NCBI GenBank assembly: GCA_027972325.1
Contig: JAPMOS010000113.1
Span: forward strand, 1 to 64,000
Direction: 5' to 3'
Length of the DNA stretch: 64,000 nt
Source: Paratrimastix pyriformis
Taxonomy: Eukaryota; Preaxostyla; Paratrimastigidae
The notes below the pieces were generated by a model, which saw only the letters and a list, made by a program, of their open reading frames with translations, was not told the DNA's origin and did not search any database. Of this stretch, positions 52,480-62,692 are shown piece after piece. The translations under genes were made by a program, and so were the position numbers. Every line of letters begins with the position of its first letter. The first letter of the stretch is position 1.

Positions 52480-54350
52480 CCCGCGCGCCGCGGCAGCAAC
52501 GGGGTCCGCCTTCTCCACCACCATCACCGCCGCCCTCCCCGCTGCCGCCGCCACGGTGCGACCATCCCCCCGCTCTCGGGCCGGCCGCATCTCCACCACC
52601 ACCACCACCACCACCAGCTCGCTTCAGCACTGGGCGTCCCTCCCTCCCGCCCTTCCGGGCCTTCTGGGAGGAGCATTTCCACTTGCCCCGCCCCGTGCAC
52701 AACTGGCTCCTGCACGGCTTCCGCATCCCGCTCCTCTGCAAGCCGTGCAGCTCCCATTTGCCCAACTACGTGCACCCCGAGCACGCCTCCTTCGTCGACC
52801 AGGAGGTGGCTCGCCTCCTCGAGACGGGCGCGATCCGACCCGTCCAGGCGCCGCCGCACAACATCTCCCCGCTGACGTGCGCGCCCAAGAAGAACGGCAA
52901 GTTGAGGCTGTGCATCGACATGCGCTTCGTCAACTCCTTCGTCCAGGCGCCGGCCTTCAAGCTGGAGGACCTGACCACGCTGGCGCCCCTGCTGCGCGAC
53001 GGGGACTACATCTCGACGGCGGACCTCTCCGAGGGCTACCATCACCTGCGCATTCACCCCGACGACCAGCAGCTCTTGGGATTCGCCTGGCGGGGCCGCT
53101 ACTACGTCTACACGGTTCTCCCGTTCGGCCTCTCCTGTGCGCCCTGGGCCTTTACCAAGTTTCTCAGGCCCCTCTGCGAGTACCTCCGGGGCCCCTCGTG
53201 CGGCCTGCGGATGCTCTCCTACATCGACGACTTCATCGTGGCCAGTCGGCCGGCCGAGGCCGATCGCGAGTGGGCGCGCTTCGTGGCCGTGATGGAGCAG
53301 GCGGGCATGAACCTCAAGCTGGAGAAGTGCCATTCGCCCGCCCCGCGGCAGCAGTTCCTGGGGTACGAGGTCGAGACCGCTCCCCAGGTGCGCTACTGCG
53401 TGCCCGCCGAGAAGCGGCGCACCATCCGGCACGAGATCGCCCGGCTGCTGCGCTGCTCGCGGCCCCACGTGCGCCGGGTGGCCCACGTGGCGGGCCTCTG
53501 CCTGTCCGTCTCGCGGGCCGTTGCCCCGGCCAAGTTTCTCCTGCGCAACGTCTACCGCGTGGTCGCAGCAGCCCCCAACTGGCACTGCTGCGTGATGCTG
53601 GACGAGCCGGCCCGGGGACCTCCGCTGGTGGCTGGAGGGCCTCGAGGGCTGGAACGGGGCCTGTCCGCTCCCGGCGCCGGCCGATCTGACCTGCGCCACG
53701 GACGCCTCGGACATCGGCTGGGGCCTGCTGGCTGGAGCGCAACGAGACAGCCCAGGGCCCCTGGACGGGCGTCATGCGCGAGACGCCCATCAACCAGCGC
53801 GAGAGCATGGCCGTGCTCAACGCCCTGCGCATCTGGGCCGCGACGCCGAGCCTGGCGGGGCCGCACGGTGCTCTTCCAGGTCGACAACGCGACGACGGTG
53901 GCCCACCTCAACGGGTTCGGCCGCCTCAACCAGGCCCTGGACGGGATCGCCCGGGCCATCCACGCCTCGCAGCGCGCCACGGGATTACCCTGCAGGCCGA
54001 GCACGTGGCGGCGCTGCGGACTCTCGCCACGACCGGATGCTCCACCCGCGCTGTTCCGCTCGCTGCCACCGCGATGGCACCTGCCGGGCCCGGTGGGAGC
54101 CCGGCACCTGCAGCGATCCCCGGTCCTGGCCGCAGCCACCGCCCCTGGTGCAGCCCCTGGCCGCTGGCCCCTGACGGTGGACTGGCCCGTGCTCCTGCCG
54201 CAGGACCCGCGGGCCTTCCGCCCGGCTGCTTCCGGCCACTCGGAGCCGACGAAGAACCTCAGCTGGCGCGTCTGCGCCTTCAGGATTTCTGGGCGGCCGG
54301 AGCGGCCCATTGGAGCGCCCAAGGTCGCCAGCTACTTGTCTCGGCTGCTG
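52480..54350 (+). CDS. DIRS reverse transcriptase and RNase H
   Basis: RT motifs are clear: RLLETGAIRPVQAPP, CAPKKNGKLRLCIDMRFVN, motif A ISTADLSEGYHHLRIHPDD, VLPFGLSCAPWAFTK, and motif C MLSYIDDFIVASR. An RNase H start CATDASDIGWGL follows near 53,690. This arrangement is typical of DIRS-type pol. Fossil part of a broken element. Confidence 0.93.
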
Positions 54351-55650
54351 TAAAGCCCACCACCGAGAAGAGCCTCACCAACCGGCTGCGTGCCCTGGCA
54401 CGGTTCTGCGCCCGCCGGGGCATCCCGCTGGTGCCCATGCCCGTGAGCGCGCTGGCCGACTACACCGACGAGGCTACCCGGGCCAGCTGCCGGCCCCGGT
54501 CGACTCTGTCGCTCATCGCCACTGTGGTCAATCTGATTCACGACGCGCTTGGGGTGCCTTCCCGGCGCGAGACCACCTTTACGGACGCCTGCGCAAGGCC
54601 ATCCGTCTGCGCCGCACCACGCAGCCCGTCCAGAAGGGGCTGCCCGTGCCGCCCACCCTGCTGGTGGAGCTCTTCCACCGGTGGGGCCCCAACGACGCGC
54701 TTCCGCTGGAGCGCCTCCGCGCCAAGCTGGTCGCCCTGCTGGCCTTCCTGGCGCTGCTTCGGCCCTCGGACGTGACCCTGCCCACCGTGGCGCAGGTGGC
54801 CGTGCCGCCGGCCGCCGATCGGCTGGTGGTCTGCCTGCTGGGCTTCAAGAACGACTACACCGCCCAGGGCGCCTCCGTCACCATCTGGCGCGCCGCCGAT
54901 GCGCTGCTCGACCCGGTGAGCTGCTACCAGTGCTGGCTCCGCCGCACGCGCGCCATGCGCCCCGACCCGCCCGGACCGTCGCGGGTCGTTATCCAGCTGC
55001 GCCGCCCCTACGAGGGCGTCAAGCCGGCCACCATCAGCCACATCCTCAACGAGGTCATCGTCGCCGGCGGGGCGATCGCTCGCTCCTCTCGGCCCGCGGC
55101 TTCCGCCGTGGCGGGGCCAGCTGGGCCATTGCGCGCGAGGTCATGCCCGACAAGATCCTGCACCTGGGCCGCTGGGCTTCGGCCAAAGTGTTTGCGCAGC
55201 ACTACGTGCAGACGGGCGTCGACAGCAACTTCACCGACCTGATGTTCGCCCCGGCGCCGCCGCCGCCGCCGCCCCGTGCCCCTGGCGCCGCCGCGCCGCT
55301 CGCCGCCACGGATCTCGTCCAGGCCGTGCGTCCGGCGCCTCCGCCTCCGCCCCTGCCGCCAGGCTCGCCTGCTTCGTCGCTCTCGCTGTCGGCGGCCACG
55401 CCGCGTCACCGCCCGGCCGCTCCGCCACGCCAGCGCGTTGTGATATGCGACGACGACGTTTCCGATGAGGCGAGTCCTTCGGGCGATGCCACAAGCACGC
55501 CTGCTGCGCCTGCTCGCCGCCGCTCGAGCAGGGCGCCTTCTGCTCCGCGCCGCCGCCGCCGGAGCGCTCTCTGGGCCAGGCCGTCTGATGACGACGAGAA
55601 CGACGAGCTCGAGGCGGATTCGTCCAGCCTGCCCGCCGGCGAGTGCTTTT
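54310..55650 (+). CDS. DIRS tyrosine recombinase
   Basis: A SAM-like N-terminal core-binding part (KSLTNRLRALARFCARRGIP) precedes the catalytic domain with LLAFLALLRPSDVTLPTVAQ (catalytic-type Arg), GFRRGGASWAIAREV (H/K-x-x-R region) and GRWASAKVFAQHYV (catalytic-type Tyr). It replaces the integrase of LTR elements and inserts a circular DNA. The end is Pro/Ala-rich. Fossil part. Confidence 0.88.
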
Positions 55651-55853
55651 GAGTTGCCGCGCCGCGCCGGGCCTCATTTGTCTGTTTTATGTTTTCTGTG
55701 TTTCTCCTGCTGCCGCCGGCCGACTAGATGCTGGTTTTGGCATGCCTTTCTGGGAATTTTCATTTTTCCTTTTGTCTGCGGCCAGCCGACTAGATGCTGC
55801 GCTGCTGTGGGTTTTCTGTTTTTGCTTTTCTCCCACGACTCTCTCTCTGCATG

Positions 55854-55953
55854 TGATAGCACCTAGACTGCCGAACGGAGGCTGTCGGCTGCTATCCTGA
55901 GTCTTACGATGGATAGTGAGTCGACAGCCGAAGTCGAGGCAGGATAGGTGCTA
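55854..55953. repeat. DIRS internal complementary region
   Basis: The first half is the inverse of the element's left end (ending GGATAGTG) and the second half the inverse of its right end (starting AGTCGACAGCCGAAGTCG). Such a junction is used as template to join the ends into a circle and is diagnostic of DIRS elements. Confidence 0.93.
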
Positions 55954-56091
55954 CCCTCCCTTGTCTGCTGTTTTTAATTTTTCTGCTTCTCCCTTGAGCG
56001 CTGGACCCACCCGCACCCATCCTGCTGCTACTGACGGGGTTTGTACGCCATTTCAACCGGCCGCCTCTGCCGCGACTCGTACGGAGAACAC

Positions 56092-56700
56092 CACTCCAAA
56101 ACGAAGGCACTGTGCTGGTCCGGGGCGCCCCTTAAGTACTGGAATTGGGCGGGAAATTTCAGATCTCATTTTTCAACTTTTGCTCTGTTGTGATTTCGAC
56201 ATCCGTGCTTTTTACCCTCTCTTGGGACCCCTTCCGGAGCCCAAATCGGGGTCACTTCACGGTTCGATCATGGACCGTTGGCCCGCAATTACCTTAACGG
56301 TTTTCGGAGATCGGAGATTTGCCGAATCTCGGGCCGTTAACCCCGAATCTCACCCCTTCCGATGCGTGTTAAATTTTTTCTTTTCGCCCGATGTTCTTGG
56401 CTCCCTTTGACCTCTCTCTCCGATTTTTGTTGTGATTTATGGACGCGTATTGGACACGCTGCCCGTCGTGACCATACGATTTTAATTTTAGGATTGGTTT
56501 TTTTCGGTCGAACCAACCCTATCGACCACCGGTCGACCCATGTCCATCCTGACCGGTTCTCCACCCAGGACACTTTTTTTGAGATGTTTCCAAGTGCTTT
56601 CACCTGGGTTTGACTTGTGACTTTTCTGCATTGTGTGGTGTTTATCATGAAGAACAAGGAGATATAGCACCTATCCTGCCTCGACTTCGGCTGTCGACTC
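56092..56700. repeat. DIRS right inverted terminal repeat
   Basis: Inverse of 50,011-50,650; the 83-residue open frame it contains by chance is identical in both copies. Confidence 0.92.
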
Positions 56701-56998
56701 ATTATTTAATGATCACTTTTGAAAAGCACTTTTGTCACAATTTTATTTTGAATGAAGAGATAAGCTGTTTCTGATTGAATTCTCTTTCGTTTGATGCTTA
56801 AGATGATTGAATTGTTTGATTTGACAAAAATGGCAAAATAATTTCTGGGACAAAAAATGGAAAAAAATTGAAAATGCATGGAGAATTCGCTTTTTTCCTC
56901 TAATTTCGTTTGTAGCTCGAATGAATTGATGCTTAAATCAGTCAAAGCTGATAAAAATAAAATGCTCGTTTTACTTAAAAAACATTGAGAAAAAAGAT
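56701..56998. repeat. Polinton right terminal inverted repeat, middle piece
   Basis: Reverse complement of about 7,100-7,395. It is bordered by the DIRS element on the left and the second virus-like element on the right. Confidence 0.92.
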
Positions 56999-57087
56999 AG
57001 TGCAGCTGAACTCACTCATTTAGGGGTCGCAACAAAGAGAACGTAACAGGTACGCTCGGAAATTCAGGCGTTTTATTTCCCTTCTAA

Positions 57088-58017
57088 ATGACGCTCAGAC
57101 TAACGCCAAGACAGCAAGAGGACGATGAGGAGTTTCGTCGTCGGCTGCGTCCTTTCGATCTCGACGAATTCACACAGGAACCCTTCACGTGTTTGATATA
57201 CGGTACACCACGGAGTGGCAAGAGCTATCTTCTGAGGTGGTTGCTTAGCCAAATCTCGCGATCGTACAAGGTGGTTTATGTGTTCAGTATCTCAAGTGAC
57301 GCCATCGGCTATTACGGTGAGGTGGGCATCGATTCAGATCACGTTCTCCCAGGCTTCGACAACGCCAAGTCACGCCACCTCCTGGAACACATGATCAAGG
57401 CGGCGAACTCAGTGGTTGCACGATTCAACAAGCAAGGTTTCCGTGTTCCCGTTCACAAGATCCTTCCCCGTACGCTCATCATCTGTGACGATATCATATC
57501 ACCCGGCGGCGAACAGCGCAGCAATGGCGTGCTCAACTCTCTCGTGACCAACTACCGGCATCTGAACATGAGTCTCATACTCACCACACAGTACGTCAAC
57601 TCAGTCAGCAAAGTAATGCGCGAGACGGTCGATCGCCACATCCTGTTCAAACATGAATCGAAGACCGCACTCGATTATTTCGCGGCCAGTTGCTTCGCGT
57701 GGGCCCACTGGAAGCCTAGCGTACAGTACATCATCAGCCGGTACACGGGAGAGCATCACTGTATCATCGTGAACAAGCATGACGAAACCACATCCTACTC
57801 CGTGTTCAAGGCACCGTCAAAAAACGAGTCCAATCCTTTAGTTCAATCCGAGCTTATTAACGATCGTTGGGGCCATGAAAGCGAGACCGCCAGCCATTAT
57901 GCCGGCGATGAAGAGTTCAGTCGAGGAGGAGGGGCGTCCGAGTACGAAGCGATTTGCGGTCCAGACGAGGCCGGCCGTGCCGACGCCGATGACTGCTGGG
58001 TGGTGATATCGTTATGA
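57088..58017 (+). CDS. element B packaging ATPase
   Basis: The 309-residue protein has Walker A YGTPRSGKSYLLRW, Walker B RTLIICDDIIS and the downstream NMSLILTTQYVNSVSK, the A32/FtsK-type packaging ATPase pattern. It lacks the zinc finger and long linker of the Polinton ATPase at 41,824 and is clearly a different lineage. It is the first gene of the element, 89 bp from its left edge. Confidence 0.9.
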   Translation: MTLRLTPRQQEDDEEFRRRLRPFDLDEFTQEPFTCLIYGTPRSGKSYLLRWLLSQISRSYKVVYVFSISSDAIGYYGEVGIDSDHVLPGFDNAKSRHLLEHMIKAANSVVARFNKQGFRVPVHKILPRTLIICDDIISPGGEQRSNGVLNSLVTNYRHLNMSLILTTQYVNSVSKVMRETVDRHILFKHESKTALDYFAASCFAWAHWKPSVQYIISRYTGEHHCIIVNKHDETTSYSVFKAPSKNESNPLVQSELINDRWGHESETASHYAGDEEFSRGGGASEYEAICGPDEAGRADADDCWVVISL

Positions 58018-58086
58018 GTTGACGACATGTTGCTTTTGGCTCCCATAAAAAACCAAACGCCCGAAGCGACTGAAAAAGCGTCAAGT

Positions 58087-58611
58087 TTAGAGAACGTAGA
58101 TCGTGAACGACCGCCCTTCGTAATTCGCACCGAAAATATCGAACAGGCTCGCATCATGTCCATTCTGATCGCGCACACCGATCCTGTACACCGCCATGGG
58201 TCCGTTTCCAAAGCCTCCGTCACTCCTGATAACAGCATACGTCTTACCATTGTAGATAAACTTAGCATTGAACGCGCGTGAAGCAAGCTTGGATACGAAG
58301 GCAGTCGCGTCGCCAGCCTCGCGATAGAAGTAGAACTGCTGCTTCATGTCATTGTAGGCCGTTACTTTGAGATTGAACGGCGTGCCGAGCGACATAGAAC
58401 CGTCTCCCGGAGTGACGCCGCCTCCAGAAACAGGCGTGGGCAGGTGAGTACGGAGATAATTATTGGTGATCAGGAAGGCAGATCCCGCGGCGATGCCTGT
58501 CCACAACGCAACCTGAGGGTTAGGCATAACATGCTGAACATATTTGGCGACAAGATAGCTTCCGACGCCAGTGCCGGCGCCAACAACTGCAGCGTTAGTG
58601 ATTTGAGTCAT
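58087..58611 (-). CDS. element B membrane protein
   Basis: The 174-residue frame starts MTQITNAAVVGAGTGVGSYL, has two N-terminal membrane-type segments (VALWTGIAAGSAFLITNNYL is the second), a Gly-rich hinge and a compact C-terminal domain (SRAFNAKFIYNGKTYAVIRS). It is the only sizeable minus-strand gene of the element apart from the 61,084 frame. It could be a virion membrane protein. No family is recognised. Confidence 0.6.
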   Translation of the reverse strand: MTQITNAAVVGAGTGVGSYLVAKYVQHVMPNPQVALWTGIAAGSAFLITNNYLRTHLPTPVSGGGVTPGDGSMSLGTPFNLKVTAYNDMKQQFYFYREAGDATAFVSKLASRAFNAKFIYNGKTYAVIRSDGGFGNGPMAVYRIGVRDQNGHDASLFDIFGANYEGRSFTIYVL

Positions 58612-58685
58612 GTGGCTTTACTGCGGCATAAAAAGAGCGCAGCTTCGTTCTCACCCAAATTGAAACGTTTTTCGGGCAGCCGAAA

Positions 58686-59355
58686 TGGGAGCCTCAGTAT
58701 CGTATCAACAGGTGCAAAACACCTTAGAACAGAACATGACGAAAAGGAGCAGTACACCAATCTGCAGCGCCTCATCAGTGAACAGACGGCACAACTCAAT
58801 CAACTCGTCATCTATCACGTCGACTCCGTCCGCATCGATTCTATGCAGCTGAAGAACGATCTCACCATCACCACATCACTCGACCTTTGTCAACAGGAAG
58901 CCGATCGCCTTCATCTCTCGCAAGACGTCAAGGACCTTCTGGAAGCAGCTCAACGGACAAGTGGAATTGGCGCCCTTAGCTCAGGCAACCAGTCCTTCAT
59001 CAACCGGCTCAAAACACAGGTAAGCATCAAAGACATCGACAACATCATTACATCCGTCCGTCGCGACGTCACGCAGAAGAATACGGTGGCCTTCCATGAC
59101 GTGGGCAGCATCGACATCCGCACCATCGCAATCGGAAACAAGGGCTATAACGAGGACCTCACGCATGCGCTGGAGGAACGTTTCCGTGACGTGATCGGCG
59201 ACCAAGCAACGAAGGGAGATGAGAAAGCAAAGCAAGACACAACAGGATTCGACCTCGCGGCCATCTTCAAATCGCTCACCGGTCCCCTCATCGCGGCTGC
59301 AGGGCTCGGCGTCATCGTCCTTGTCGGTTATACGATGATCAAGAAACGAAACTAA
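58686..59355 (+). CDS. element B L1R-like protein (candidate)
   Basis: The locus starts with MGASVS, a myristoylation-type start, at about 58,686 and ends with the C-terminal membrane segment LIAAAGLGVIVLVGYTMIKK at 59,355. The body is helical (LDLCQQEADRLHLSQDVKDL). Start motif, length near 220 residues and tail match the poxvirus L1-type layout and the Polinton gene at 19,970. It is a fossil part. Confidence 0.5.
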
Positions 59356-59371
59356 ATTTTGACGCGGCTAA

Positions 59372-59638
59372 ATGTTCAGCGACGCAAACTACACACAGCA
59401 AATAGTGACCGCGACAGGCAATGAATTCGACATCGCTCTATCCGAAGGCGCTATGAAACAACATCGCACACTCAGCCGCTCGTTCATTGATACCGACTCA
59501 TCAGCGTACTACATCCTTGAGATTGATTTCCAGCTGAACCGCACACGTACCATGACCATCTACAGGAAGGCAGGTGCTGACGACGAGAATTGGTATCTGG
59601 GCTATTACCTATCGCCTGTAGCACGCGTGACCCACTAA
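59372..59638 (+). CDS. 88-residue element B protein
   Basis: The frame starts MFSDANYTQQIVTATGNEFD and ends YYLSPVARVTH, with strand-rich sequence (YYILEIDFQLNRTRTMTIYR). It starts 16 bp after the L1R-like gene and lies upstream of the capsid-like gene. No family is recognised; a small virion protein is possible. Confidence 0.5.
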   Translation: MFSDANYTQQIVTATGNEFDIALSEGAMKQHRTLSRSFIDTDSSAYYILEIDFQLNRTRTMTIYRKAGADDENWYLGYYLSPVARVTH

Positions 59639-59807
59639 CACGGCAACCCACAACCGACACGATACGATCTATCTGTCTCGTCTTTGAAACGTACTCCGGC
59701 GTTGAGAACGATAACTCCTTCGTTCTTGATCACTGCCTATAAAAAGGAGCAAGTTTTGGCCAGTGACGCGTGTGCAAATTATTTGACCAGTGAAAACAAC
59801 TCACAGA

Positions 59808-61062
59808 ATGGGTGACGTACTCAACTCGCTTCGCAACGACGTGAAGGACAGGGATAATGCCCTTGACCGGATCGTAGGCAACAACGCTTCGTGGGAGAAC
59901 ATTTGCGCTCCCTTCAGCAAGCTGCTCGTCCTCCAACCCAAGTGGCAGCATCGCCAGAATCTCTCATCCAGCAACCCTGCTAGCTACAGTGCTCAAAACA
60001 CGGTATACAGCGTTGAATCTCCCACCTCCGTGATCGCTACCACTAACGACGTCATCAACCACGCTTAACGCAGTCACGGTAACCGGCGGCACCAACCCTG
60101 CCTACAACAACGGTTATGCCCTCTCACTCCTGCAACGTGTTCAATTCCTGACGAACGGCGAACAGCTGGCTGACGTCTCTGCTCTCGGAATGTACATGAT
60201 TGGATGCCGCGCGACCCCTCAAGAGCGCAGCAAGATATTCGAGATGTGGAAGATTGGTACGGCAGGTGCAGACCTCCAAAGTGCGCTCACTGCAGCGACG
60301 CCTCTCAACATCCCACTCTACCACGTGGCGCCATTCTATCGCGTGGAAAACTTCCTCATCGCTAACCACCTCAACGGGAAGCCGCAATATCAAATCGACT
60401 ACGCCCCTTACTCTCGCGTAATCAATGCAGGCGGCGGGACGGTCTCAACTGCGCCAGCGCCATCATTCGGCAGCACAACTATCTATGCCGTGCATCCACG
60501 CTTCCCCGAAAAGCAACTCGATGAGCTCCAGGCCGTCAACAACCCACAGCGCATGTTCCTCGAAACGTTCAGCAGCTGGGACAAGATCATTCCAACGGGC
60601 ACCACTGTGATCTCGGAGCCCTTGACGGTGGATAGCGTGCTCAGCGGCATCATGTTCATGATCACTCCTGATTACGGCAACGGCACTGCGTACGACCCCT
60701 ACACCGAAGCCAACCGTGCGGAAGTGCAGTCATGGTACCTCACAGCGAACGGCCGCGATATCCCGAACCTCGAAACCGACCCCACTGAATACGGAGACTA
60801 CGTCAACATGAACGCCAACCTCGGAATGGGCTACGAGCGACAGCCTAAGCGCGTCTACACGCTCTCATTCCCGTACGAGGAGACATGGGAGCATGACGTT
60901 AACTTGGGCGTCTTCCGGGCCGCGACCAGCAGCTCTCAACCAATCCTGCACGTCACGCTGAAGAATGCAACCACGGCGCAGATGCGGCTTCACGTCCTGT
61001 TTATCTACAACCGCATTGGTGAGGTCAGCAATGGCCAATTCCACTTGCGCTCGATCTCGTAA
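59808..61062 (+). CDS. element B major capsid-like protein
   Basis: The locus starts MGDVLNSLRNDVKDRDNALD and includes SLLQRVQFLTNGEQLADVSA, PLYHVAPFYRVENFLIANHL, DYGNGTAYDPYTEANRAEVQ and ends MRLHVLFIYNRIGEVSNGQF. Strand-rich sequence, about 410 residues, position after ATPase and membrane genes, and the ending LHV-FIYNR suggest a double-jelly-roll capsid protein as in Polinton-like viruses. It is unlike the Polinton capsid at 39,084. It is a fossil with at least one break. Confidence 0.55.
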
Positions 61063-61083
61063 GCAAAAAAAAAGCATCTCATC

Positions 61084-61273
61084 TCATTCTATCACCTCGA
61101 CCTCTACCTTCTGGACTGGAGGCGCGAACTTGAAGTAGGTCATCGCCTTTCCCTTGTCGTCAGTGAACTGTCGCTTTGCGCAGACGCCTTTATGAATTGG
61201 CTCGCCGAGTGGGCTCAGAAACTCAGCCAGATACTTCGGCTTTCCGTTCTTAAACTCACCGTCCGATGCGAAT
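61084..61273 (-). CDS. short element B coding remnant
   Basis: A minus-strand stretch of about 60 residues (GEFKNGKPKYLAEFLSPLGE, later KAMTYFKFAPPVQKVEVEVI) ends at 61,084. It looks like the end of a real gene that converges on the capsid gene. The rest of the gene was not found. No family is recognised. Confidence 0.4.
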
Positions 61274-61425
61274 TGATTTCACTACGCCTCCCGTTAGCTC
61301 CTGCACTCGCGTCACCATCTTCACCTGGTTCAGCCACGACTCCATTCTGTTTTAACACCGTCCAAGTTTTACCAAAATTTCGGTCTCCGAAAAACTGGAA
61401 CATTTTCCAATCTCCGAAAACAAAG

Positions 61426-61950
61426 ATGCAAAACGAAGAGCAAGCTGCACCGGTGGACATAGGCGCTGTAGATGAGGATGTGGGGCCGCGCACGTATCTA
61501 AAACGTAACATCGTCGTTGAGGCAACCGATCCAATCGAGCGGCGACGGGAGTACAAGAAGAAGTACGCAGAAGTGGTGAGAGAGAGTCCAGCACACAGAA
61601 ACAAGCGACGCAACATTATACTCACAGAAACCGATCCCGTTAAGCGTGCCGCCGAGTACAGAAAGAAGTACAAGGAGCTGCGCAAGATGGAAAGTGAACT
61701 AGAAGCACCGATCAAATTCGAGTCAAGTGATGCGTTAGCCGAGGCCTTGGCCGCAATCCAGCTCGATCATAAACTGGAACTGCATGATATGCCTTGGTCG
61801 GACGCAGCCGAGTTGCTGGCGCGCGACGTGTTCGACAACGTTCTAAGGAACCGACAACGACACATGCCACCGCGGTCTCTTGCAACCGGTCCACCTTCCG
61901 TCCTAGAGCTCCTAAGTATGCCTCCGGTGAGTGCACACGTGCCCCCCTAA
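61426..61950 (+). CDS. 174-residue element B protein with internal repeat
   Basis: From MQNEEQAAPVDIGAVDEDVG; two copies of a basic helix are visible, RNIVVEATDPIERRREYKKK and RNIILTETDPVKRAAEYRKK, about 42 residues apart. The second half is helical and Leu/Ala-rich. The repeat suggests a DNA- or RNA-binding module similar in look to small Arg/Lys helix repeats. No family is recognised. Confidence 0.5.
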   Translation: MQNEEQAAPVDIGAVDEDVGPRTYLKRNIVVEATDPIERRREYKKKYAEVVRESPAHRNKRRNIILTETDPVKRAAEYRKKYKELRKMESELEAPIKFESSDALAEALAAIQLDHKLELHDMPWSDAAELLARDVFDNVLRNRQRHMPPRSLATGPPSVLELLSMPPVSAHVPP

Positions 61951-62314
61951 ACCCACGTGTGCACTTCTCTTCACGACTCCGCTCGTCCCAGAGCTCCTAG
62001 GTCTGGCTCCCAAGCATCCAGTGAGAAATTTGGGTCGAGTGCACACCTGCGGGAGGCATAGTTAGAGGCCCTAACTCAAAAAAAAGACAGCCTCCTATAC
62101 TATATATATTCTCTGATTGTTTTGCACTTGCACGTGTGCAGAAGTCTTGTGCTTGTGTTTTCTGCTATCCCAACAGGGGGACGGGCAGGATTTGATACAG
62201 GAGCGCTATCGCTGGGTTTGGGTGGGTGTGAAACGGGTGTGCACGGGAAACAAAGTGCACACGTGGTCAGAGGCATAGTTAGGAGCGCGGCATCGATCGA
62301 AAGCACGTGTGCAC
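61931..62314. repeat. GTGCACACGTG inverted pairs
   Basis: GTGCACACGTG at 61,931-61,941 faces CACGTGTGCAC at 61,954-61,964; a second pair is 62,255-62,265 and 62,304-62,314. Related single sites lie near 62,039 and 62,128. GAGGCATAGTTAG is repeated near 62,056 and 62,270. Confidence 0.8.
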
Positions 62315-62389
62315 TCGGGTACAGATAAACGTGCGTGTGCGCAACTCTTGGAATTTTTGATCGCGCGACTTCGGGGAAAATCCAAGTAC

Positions 62390-62444
62390 CGCGCCCACCA
62401 CCCACCCACCCACCCACCCACCCACCCACCCACCCACCCACCCA
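62390..62444. repeat. (CCCA)n microsatellite
   Basis: About 13 CCCA units lie 12 bp from the right edge of element B. It could be a simple-repeat tail or unrelated expansion. Confidence 0.9.
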
Positions 62445-62455
62445 ATTATAAAAAC

Positions 62456-62686
62456 AGATTTTGCTCTGAAGAAATCGATTTTTGCCTCAAATAACGTTTG
62501 TAGCTCGAGAAAATTAATGCTTAAATCATTCAAAGCTGATAAAATAAAATGCTCCTTTTCGATAAAAAATAATGAGAAAAAAAGATTTTGTTCTGAAGAA
62601 ATCGATTTTTGCCTCAAATAACAACGCAAGCTCAAAAAATTGTGTGTGAAAATCGATTGTCTCAGAACTCTCCTTTTATAACTACT
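62456..62686. repeat. Polinton right terminal inverted repeat, outer piece
   Basis: Reverse complement of 6,877-7,100, ending ATAACTACT. Confidence 0.93.
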
Positions 62687-62692
62687 CTTGTT
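62687..62692. repeat. Polinton target-site duplication, right (CTTGTT)
   Basis: Copy of the six bases at 6,871-6,876, directly after the terminal CT. Confidence 0.9.

Larger units (their letters stand above)
50011..56700 (+). mobile_element. DIRS-type tyrosine-recombinase retrotransposon fossil
   Basis: The 6.7-kb element lies in the right terminal repeat of the Polinton with no target-site duplication, as expected for DIRS. It has inverted terminal repeats (50,011-50,650 and about 56,092-56,700), a gag-like region, RT with RNase H, a tyrosine recombinase and an internal complementary region. The inverted repeats look nearly identical, so it is young. It is broken in a few places and carries a small truncated LINE insertion. 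Confidence 0.93.
56999..62455 (+). mobile_element. compact second virus-like element B (fossil)
   Basis: The 5.5-kb insertion in the Polinton terminal repeat has a possible 4-bp duplication AGAT (56,995-56,998 and 62,456-62,459). It encodes a packaging ATPase, a membrane protein, an L1R-like protein, a capsid-like protein and small proteins, with no polymerase or integrase recognised. No terminal inverted repeat was seen. The right end has repeated GTGCACACGTG sites and a (CCCA)n run. It may be a fragment of a Polinton-like virus or a small element of its own. It is broken in a few places. Codon use is GC-richer than in the host Polinton. Confidence 0.75.
6877..62686. mobile_element. Polinton/Maverick fossil with six nested insertions
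   Basis: This virus-like DNA transposon spans 55.8 kb; without nested insertions its core is about 23.6 kb, a normal Polinton size. Supporting parts are the 6-bp duplication, AG...CT ends, terminal inverted repeats of about 0.89 kb, protein-primed DNA polymerase B, an rve-type integrase beside the left end, a packaging ATPase and a capsid-like protein. No adenovirus-type protease was recognised. Insertions are a LINE, element T, two ORF1-only retroposons, a DIRS element and a second virus-like element. The segment 11,541-35,960 appears inverted relative to the rest. The element is broken, with several breaks besides the insertions. The two terminal repeats look very similar by eye over long stretches, suggesting a fairly young age. 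Confidence 0.93.
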
